Assembly (NCBI RefSeq): GCF_001641265.1 | Contig: NW_020167537.1 | Span: forward strand, 310,001-374,000 | DNA from: Pseudogymnoascus destructans | Taxonomy: Eukaryota; Ascomycota; Leotiomycetes; Thelebolales; Thelebolaceae | Length of the DNA: 64,000 bases | Reading direction: 5' to 3' | In this document: in pieces, positions 63,438 through 64,000 of the stretch | Layout: each line of letters opens with the position of its first letter | How positions within the stretch are numbered: the first letter of the stretch is position 1 | Program-made: the position numbers and the translations under genes | Notes under the pieces: model-generated | What the model saw: the letters and a program-made list of their open reading frames with translations, nothing else | The model's database searches: none | What the model was told of the DNA's origin: nothing

Positions 63438-64000
63438 TGTAATGGTGGGTGCACCAGATATGAGAATCTAGCCACCCAAGGAAGGGATGAATTTACTAAG
63501 ACAACACACTGTCTTAGGAAACAGAGCCAAAGGGTCATAGCTTAGACTATTCCACAATGCAGCAATCAGGTGTATGATGTAATGGAGTGGTTTAGACAAG
63601 TTGTAACAAATGTTGAGTCTGAGAACTCAGGGATAAGTCAGAGGTTAGCACCTCACTGACTTTTCAGAAACAAGGAGTAACAAGATGAATGCTTGGAAGC
63701 TTGGAAAAGACGTGGAAGTATGTGATAGTCGATTTACTGTATTGTCTGCTTGCCCTTTCTTAAGGAAAGGGCAATCCTATTTATGCTAAAGGAGTGTAGT
63801 TCTCTCATTTTCCAAGACTTTCCATGACTAACCAGGCTTGGTAACTGTAGTCGACGTAAGAGAATCCCATAGAACCATCTCTTAGGTTCGTAGCCTATAG
63901 GAAGTAAAAGGAGGTCCAAGGTCAGAGTACCCCTATAGACAAATTATGTCATAGACAAATTATGTCATAGACAAATTATGTCATAGACAAATTATGTCAT
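63438..64000 (-). repeat. Chromovirus LTR, reverse orientation, cut by window end
   Basis: TGTAATGGTGGGTGCACC at 63438 is the complement of the LTR end. It continues to the window edge, where four ATAGACAAATTATGTC units match the 45432-46373 subfamily. Whether it is solo or part of a full element lies outside the window. Confidence 0.93.

Overview
The window looks like a repeat-dense, accessory-type region of a filamentous ascomycete, probably a dothideomycete of the Pleosporales (Pyrenophora-like). The reasons are short GT-AG introns of 45-60 bp with CTAAC branch sites, a WOPR (Gti1/Pac2) regulator, a WSC-domain sensor, a MARVEL-type membrane protein, and many Fot1/pogo, hAT, Tc1 and Ty3 elements whose stop codons mostly look like C-to-T changes. 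The organism name is inference. Only four ordinary host genes are convincing: a Pac2-like transcription factor (13295-14833), a His-rich hydrophilic protein (32239-33027), a MARVEL-like protein (43045-44027) and a WSC sensor (56919-57880). Layout: 1-6490 is a young Ty3 chromovirus with an intact Gag-Pol. It sits in a pogo element (6491-8278), which sits in an older pogo relic (8281 onward), which also holds a Tigger-like element (9108-10903). 11-12.6 kb is simple-sequence DNA, then the Pac2 gene. 15.5-20.7 kb is a decayed minus-strand Ty3 element broken by a solo LTR and by a Tc1 element, with a later 0.8-kb inversion. A fungal transcription-factor fragment (20.7-21.5 kb) and a pogo element (21748-23626) follow. 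24782-30627 is a complete hAT element with 8-bp target duplication. 33223-41843 is a nest: pogo relic, then a second hAT element (35069-41693), then a third pogo (35262-37112). 44996-47330 is a long inverted-repeat element holding a solo LTR. 47.4-55.5 kb holds two decayed Ty3 elements interrupted by a Ginger-like integrase transposon (48276-50647) and solo LTRs. 59.8-64 kb holds Tc1, transposase and LTR remnants. The most striking content is the pair of hAT elements. Both carry the same three-gene cassette in the same relative order: a histone H3-like gene, a divergently transcribed gene for an unknown protein with a basic N-terminus and an acidic middle, and a hAT transposase. The elements are diverged, with different TIRs and different target duplications. 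Their H3-like genes share an intron position and derived C-terminal residues. In each element the introns and untranslated stretches carry doublets of a short element-specific motif. This points to a hAT lineage that carries a histone variant plus a possible partner as standing cargo. In the first element the H3-like reading frame is intact.
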